From NCBI GenBank assembly GCA_003854995.1, contig RQOI01000451.1, forward strand, positions 1 to 8,723: 8,723 nucleotides of DNA, in the 5' to 3' direction. The stretch comes from Candidatus Zhuqueibacterota bacterium (GTDB lineage: Bacteria; Zhuqueibacterota; Zhuqueibacteria; Residuimicrobiales; Krinioviventaceae). Made by a program: the position numbers and the translations under genes. Under the pieces are notes generated by a model. It worked only from the letters and a program-made list of their open reading frames with translations, made no database searches and was not told the DNA's origin. Every line of letters begins with the position of its first letter. Position 1 is the first letter of the stretch. Shown piece by piece: positions 6,079 to 8,723 of the stretch.

Positions 6079-6102
6079 ATGATGAAACAACTGCTACCAT
6101 AA
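6079..6102 (+). CDS. Seven-codon mini-ORF with an ideal ribosome-binding site (leader peptide or gene remnant)
   Basis: AAGGAGG (6067-6073), five bases, then ATG ATG and an open frame reading MMKQLLP before TAA at 6100-6102. The signal is stronger than the ribosome-binding site of the downstream gene (GGGAG at 6130-6134). MMKQLLP looks like the start of a signal peptide, but the frame closes at once and no continuation of a signal peptide is found in other frames. It may be a leader peptide, a relic of a third sorting-domain gene, or chance. Translation is unproven. Confidence 0.3.
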   Translation: MMKQLLP

Positions 6103-6142
6103 AACGGGTGTTGATGAAAAAATAAAATTGGGAGACAAAAAC

Positions 6143-7270
6143 ATGAACAGGAATTTGATCGCTCTTTTTTCTCTCTTGCTGTTTGTCTGCTGCGGTGCGC
6201 TCCTGGCGCAAGAAGTGGGCGCGGTGTTGTGGAGTGACACTTTCGAAGACGATGACCTGGCCGCTCACTTCGAGGTCGGTTGGTTCTACTATGGTGAGTC
6301 CGATGGCCTGGTGGGCGCTGTTGTGGAACAGCGCGAGAGCCAGCTCTATTTAAAGCAGGGCTCTTTCACGGTCATCGGCGCTGTTCTTGCCGGGACGAAC
6401 GGCGTGCCGGCGCTCGAAATCGATGAAAACGGCGATCCGACCGAAAAGACCAAAGAGGATCTGCTGGCGAATGATTTCAGCAAGCCAAATCAAGAGGTCA
6501 CATTTCAGGTGAATTTCAAGAATCTGACCACCTCTTGGTTCCTCGCCTCCACCCGCATGATACAGGATGATGACCACATCGATTCTGATCCGACGGAATC
6601 CCCATCGTACCTGGTCTACATCAGTCCTCTGGAAAAAAATGTCGGATTGGCCAAAGTGCCGGAGGTGGAATATGCCATGCTCGATCCAAATGGCTACCAA
6701 TGGCTCGCCAATATGGCGCAGTATCCTTTTGAGCTGGATGTCAATTATTGGGTGAAATGGTATCTGTACGAGAGCGTTTACAAAGTCAAAGTCTGGGAAG
6801 GCGACCTGTCGGATGAACCCGACGCCTGGTTGATCGAAGCCGAAGATCCGGAGCCGCGCGTCACCGGCAATTACACCTATTTTGCCCTGCTGAATCCGAA
6901 TCCTGACGGCACAGATGAAATATTCATCGACAATGTCACCCTGCGCGAAGTGACGGGCGGAAGCGCTGTCACCGATCGGCCGAATCTCCCATTGACCTTT
7001 GCGCTCGAACAGAATTATCCCAATCCGTTCAATCCGTCGACCGAAATAAGCTACTGCTTAGACAAGGCAGCCGAGGTCAGCCTGGAGGTCTACGATCAGA
7101 CGGGCCGTCTCGTCCAGCAACTTGTACAGAGCCGGCAGGACGCCGGCCACTACCGCGTCCTCTGGAATGGCCGGGATCGGGCTGGCGTCATGCAGCCGAG
7201 CGGCATCTATTACGCGCGCCTCTCTGCTGATGGCTTGGCCAAGTCAGTCAAGATGGTGCTGATGAAATGA
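6143..7270 (+). CDS. Secreted protein with concanavalin-like region and C-terminal Por/T9SS-type sorting domain (paralogue 2)
   Basis: The 375-residue product has a signal peptide (LLA|Q, cleavage after residue 22). Residues 27-272 form a beta-rich region parallel to that of the upstream paralogue: LWSDTFEDDD (29-38), TFQVNFKNLTTSWF, VWEGDLSDEPDAW (217-229) and IDNVTLR (262-268). The sorting domain (286-375) carries the canonical LEQNYPNPFNPSTEISY, YDQTGRLVQ, QPSGIYYARL and ends KMVLMK. By my ungapped count it is identical to paralogue 1 at 48 of 90 positions; the N-terminal region is clearly related but more diverged, with small gaps. ATG 6143 is chosen because GGGAG (6130-6134) stands 8 bases upstream and the signal peptide then begins MNRN; an in-frame TTG at 6128 would overlap that site. 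The stop abuts the first hairpin repeat. Probably exported and surface-bound or released; ligand unknown. Confidence 0.88.
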   Translation: MNRNLIALFSLLLFVCCGALLAQEVGAVLWSDTFEDDDLAAHFEVGWFYYGESDGLVGAVVEQRESQLYLKQGSFTVIGAVLAGTNGVPALEIDENGDPTEKTKEDLLANDFSKPNQEVTFQVNFKNLTTSWFLASTRMIQDDDHIDSDPTESPSYLVYISPLEKNVGLAKVPEVEYAMLDPNGYQWLANMAQYPFELDVNYWVKWYLYESVYKVKVWEGDLSDEPDAWLIEAEDPEPRVTGNYTYFALLNPNPDGTDEIFIDNVTLREVTGGSAVTDRPNLPLTFALEQNYPNPFNPSTEISYCLDKAAEVSLEVYDQTGRLVQQLVQSRQDAGHYRVLWNGRDRAGVMQPSGIYYARLSADGLAKSVKMVLMK

Positions 7271-7307
7271 ATCCCTTTGCCTGGCACCTTCCAGGTGCCG
7301 GGCAAAT
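7270..7307. repeat. REP-like hairpin repeat, copy 1
   Basis: This 38-bp unit begins with AATCCC and contains a stem-loop at 7276-7306: TTTGCCTGGCACCT, loop TCC, AGGTGCCGGGCAAA. It is a 14-bp stem with a single T-G wobble. The first base is the last base of paralogue 2's stop codon. It is 37/38 identical to copy 2, 51 bases downstream. No T-run follows, so this is a palindromic extragenic repeat rather than a standard terminator, although it may stop or protect transcripts from both convergent genes. Confidence 0.85.
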
Positions 7308-7308
7308 A

Positions 7309-7323
7309 ATTGCGGCGCGCAAT
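7309..7323. repeat. Small hairpin linking the two REP-like units
   Basis: ATTGCG, loop GCG, CGCAAT forms a perfect 6-bp stem between the two larger hairpins and uses the first bases of copy 2. It could form only if the array folds as three consecutive stems. Confidence 0.4.
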
Positions 7324-7358
7324 CCCTTTGCCTGGCACCTTCCAGGCGCCGGGCAAAT
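7321..7358. repeat. REP-like hairpin repeat, copy 2
   Basis: This is a direct repeat of 7270-7307 with a single T-to-C change (AGGCGCC for AGGTGCC). The hairpin at 7327-7357 therefore carries an A-C mismatch in addition to the T-G wobble. It is followed by the perfect palindrome CGCTGCAGCG (7359-7368). The array lies wholly in the gap between two convergent genes, a usual site for such elements. Confidence 0.85.
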
Positions 7359-7418
7359 CGCTGCAGCGAGAGCTCATATCGCCAAAATAGCTCGCCTTTC
7401 CCAATCAAGCCGCCGAAA

Positions 7419-8723
7419 TCAGTGCTCTGCGAGCAGCGCCTGCACCTGCTGGTGCAACGTTGGCCCGGCGTCCGGGCCCAGCGAGTTCACTTCGCCGTAC
7501 ATGGCCTTTTTCTTGCCATAGGTGAACGGCGCTTTTGCATCCCAGTGCGATTTCGGCATGATGTAGCCGACTTCATCGTTCGCCAGACCGATGGCAAAAT
7601 TGATGTCGCCGCGCATGAGCTGGCGCAGCGGCGGGACTTCGACGGCATCGACGTCAAAATCTTGACCGGCCGGCGTCTCGATGCCGCCGTTCAAGATCTC
7701 GGGATTCACCTCGCCCGGTATGGTGAGAAACCAGGCCGGACCGATGGTGAGCAGATTCACTTCGCTGCGCACGGTGGTGAGCCATCTAAAGCCGCGATCA
7801 AAGACGCCGAGGATGGCGGCGAGCTTGAACAGCTTGTTCTGCACCCTGAAATCGAATGTCCTGGCTCTGAGCGAGATCGTCGGCGCTTCGATGGTCTGCC
7901 AGTCGTCGCTGGCGATTTTCGCCAGAACCTTGTCCGCCAGTCGATAGCCCTGGGCGCGAGCCCTGTCAAACGTTCTCTCGCGTCCGCTGAAGGTCCTGTT
8001 CAGCCAGGGATCGTGCGTCTCGCTGCCCATGGCGGTCATCAGGCCGCCGACAGCGCCCTGCGCGTAAATGGCCAGACCGCCGACGCCGGGGCGCACGCAC
8101 TCGCCATCGTAGAAAATGCCGCGCTCGATGCCGTCGCGCCAGTAGTGGGTATAATCGGACGTGATGAGCAGATTGCGGCTGCCCAGGGTCTCGGGGTGAC
8201 AGCCATAATTGAGCAGGATGCCGAGGAACTCGCCGGTTTCGGCATGGTCGACGCGCAGCATGCGGATGGCGTCATCGTAGACGAATGGCGGCCGACTGTC
8301 CTCCACCAGATCTTTTTCAACCGAGTCAATGATCGCCATCTTGAGGATCGCAGGCTGCCGGTTGGCCAGCGCCGCGCCGATGGCTGCCACGGTCCTCTCC
8401 TGCACGTCATGCAAGTATTCTTCATTGACGCCACTTTTGCAATAGCTCTCACCCCACATGCCCATCAGGTCCGGCACTTCGTGACAGTGTGTGGCGGTGA
8501 CGATGACGTGATCGATCTCCGGAAACCGCTCGGCGACCATCTCGCGCACGGTGATCACATCATCGTGAAAGAGTCCGATGGCGTCGAGCGAGGCGAGCGC
8601 CACAATCACGGCGCCGTCGTCCCACAGGATGACGCGCGCCCAGAGATCATCGTGCACGCCAACCGCCGCGCGCTTGTTGTCGAATCCGGCCAACCAGAAG
8701 GCATCGAATGTGCCATCCTCGTC
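7419..8723 (-). CDS. Neutral/alkaline ceramidase-like metalloprotein (partial; N-terminus beyond the window)
   Basis: The frame is open to the right edge, so the visible 434 residues lack the true start. The opening DGTFDAFWLAGF followed by NKRAAVGVHDDLWAR matches the N-terminal region of the ceramidase_alk family (PF04734), with an estimated 40-80 residues, perhaps a signal peptide, missing. Numbering from the edge, likely zinc ligands are H79 and/or H81 in THCHEVPD, H176 in GCHPE, E338 in IPGEVNPE and Y387 in GYIMP, matching His/His/Glu/Tyr of characterised neutral ceramidases. The catalytic-serine loop (GDVSPN-like in true enzymes) reads QGAVGGLMT, so the serine seems replaced by glycine and ceramide hydrolysis is doubtful. 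No second C-terminal domain follows: the protein ends soon after the zinc-binding domain. The TTG at 8691-8693 inside the conserved block is not the start. Convergent with paralogue 2. Confidence 0.82.
   Translation of the reverse strand, partial: DEDGTFDAFWLAGFDNKRAAVGVHDDLWARVILWDDGAVIVALASLDAIGLFHDDVITVREMVAERFPEIDHVIVTATHCHEVPDLMGMWGESYCKSGVNEEYLHDVQERTVAAIGAALANRQPAILKMAIIDSVEKDLVEDSRPPFVYDDAIRMLRVDHAETGEFLGILLNYGCHPETLGSRNLLITSDYTHYWRDGIERGIFYDGECVRPGVGGLAIYAQGAVGGLMTAMGSETHDPWLNRTFSGRERTFDRARAQGYRLADKVLAKIASDDWQTIEAPTISLRARTFDFRVQNKLFKLAAILGVFDRGFRWLTTVRSEVNLLTIGPAWFLTIPGEVNPEILNGGIETPAGQDFDVDAVEVPPLRQLMRGDINFAIGLANDEVGYIMPKSHWDAKAPFTYGKKKAMYGEVNSLGPDAGPTLHQQVQALLAEH

Noticed and set aside
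7270..7358. Possible CRISPR array
   Set aside because: There are only two units, the spacer is 13 bases, and each unit is a full hairpin with a 14-bp stem; this is a REP-like pair, not a CRISPR.
7267..7521. 84-codon plus-strand open frame with a repeated NPFAWHLPGAGQI peptide
   Set aside because: The peptide repeat is only translation of the two 38-bp hairpin repeats; the frame then runs antisense into the ceramidase-like gene and lacks its own ribosome-binding site.
8691..8693. TTG as start of the ceramidase-like gene
   Set aside because: The frame stays open to the window edge and the conserved family sequence (FWLAGF) spans this codon, so the real start is outside the window.

Overview
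The window is 8.7 kb of bacterial DNA, moderately GC-rich in the genes and AT-rich between them. It carries seven complete protein genes, one gene cut by the right edge, and three kinds of repeat or hairpin structure. Two tandem genes encode exported proteins ending in a FlgD-like Por/type IX secretion sorting domain with the hallmark NYPNPFNPST. Together with the composition and the style of the dispersed repeats, this points to the Fibrobacteres-Chlorobi-Bacteroidetes superphylum or neighbouring candidate groups (Calditrichota, KSB1, Ignavibacteria-like). That placement is inference; there is no rRNA or other phylogenetic marker beyond rlmN.

Left part (1-2650). The first ~77 bases are the right end of a dispersed repeat. 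Then comes rlmN (23S rRNA A2503 / tRNA A37 methyltransferase), coupled by an ATGA overlap to a small SLOG/TIGR00725-type Rossmann protein. A convergent gene for a membrane-anchored coiled-coil protein ends 7 bases from that operon. Upstream of it, the 413-base stretch 2236-2648 has no credible gene. It is largely a 253-bp element with two nested perfect inverted repeats (16 bp outer, 12 bp inner), and its right half matches the start of the window.

Middle (2649-4772). A HAD-superfamily hydrolase has DWNGT in place of DxDGT. It is followed by a large exported, probably lipid-anchored, alpha/beta hydrolase of the PhoPQ-activated pathogenicity-related (PqaA) family with a complete Ser-Asp-His triad.

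Right part (4894-8723). Two paralogous secreted proteins, each signal peptide + beta-rich concanavalin-like region + sorting domain, lie in tandem. A seven-codon open reading frame with an ideal ribosome-binding site sits between them. After them come two near-identical 38-bp hairpin repeats in a convergent intergenic gap, then the C-terminal part of a neutral-ceramidase-like metalloprotein on the minus strand that runs off the window.

How the genes relate: rlmN and the SLOG gene form a translationally coupled pair. The PqaA-like hydrolase and the two sorting-domain proteins share an exported destination and may serve extracellular breakdown of polymers or lipids, but nothing in the sequence proves a common pathway. 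I see no defence system, CRISPR array, transposase, tRNA or rRNA. The least explained structures are the nested inverted-repeat element and the paired hairpin repeats.
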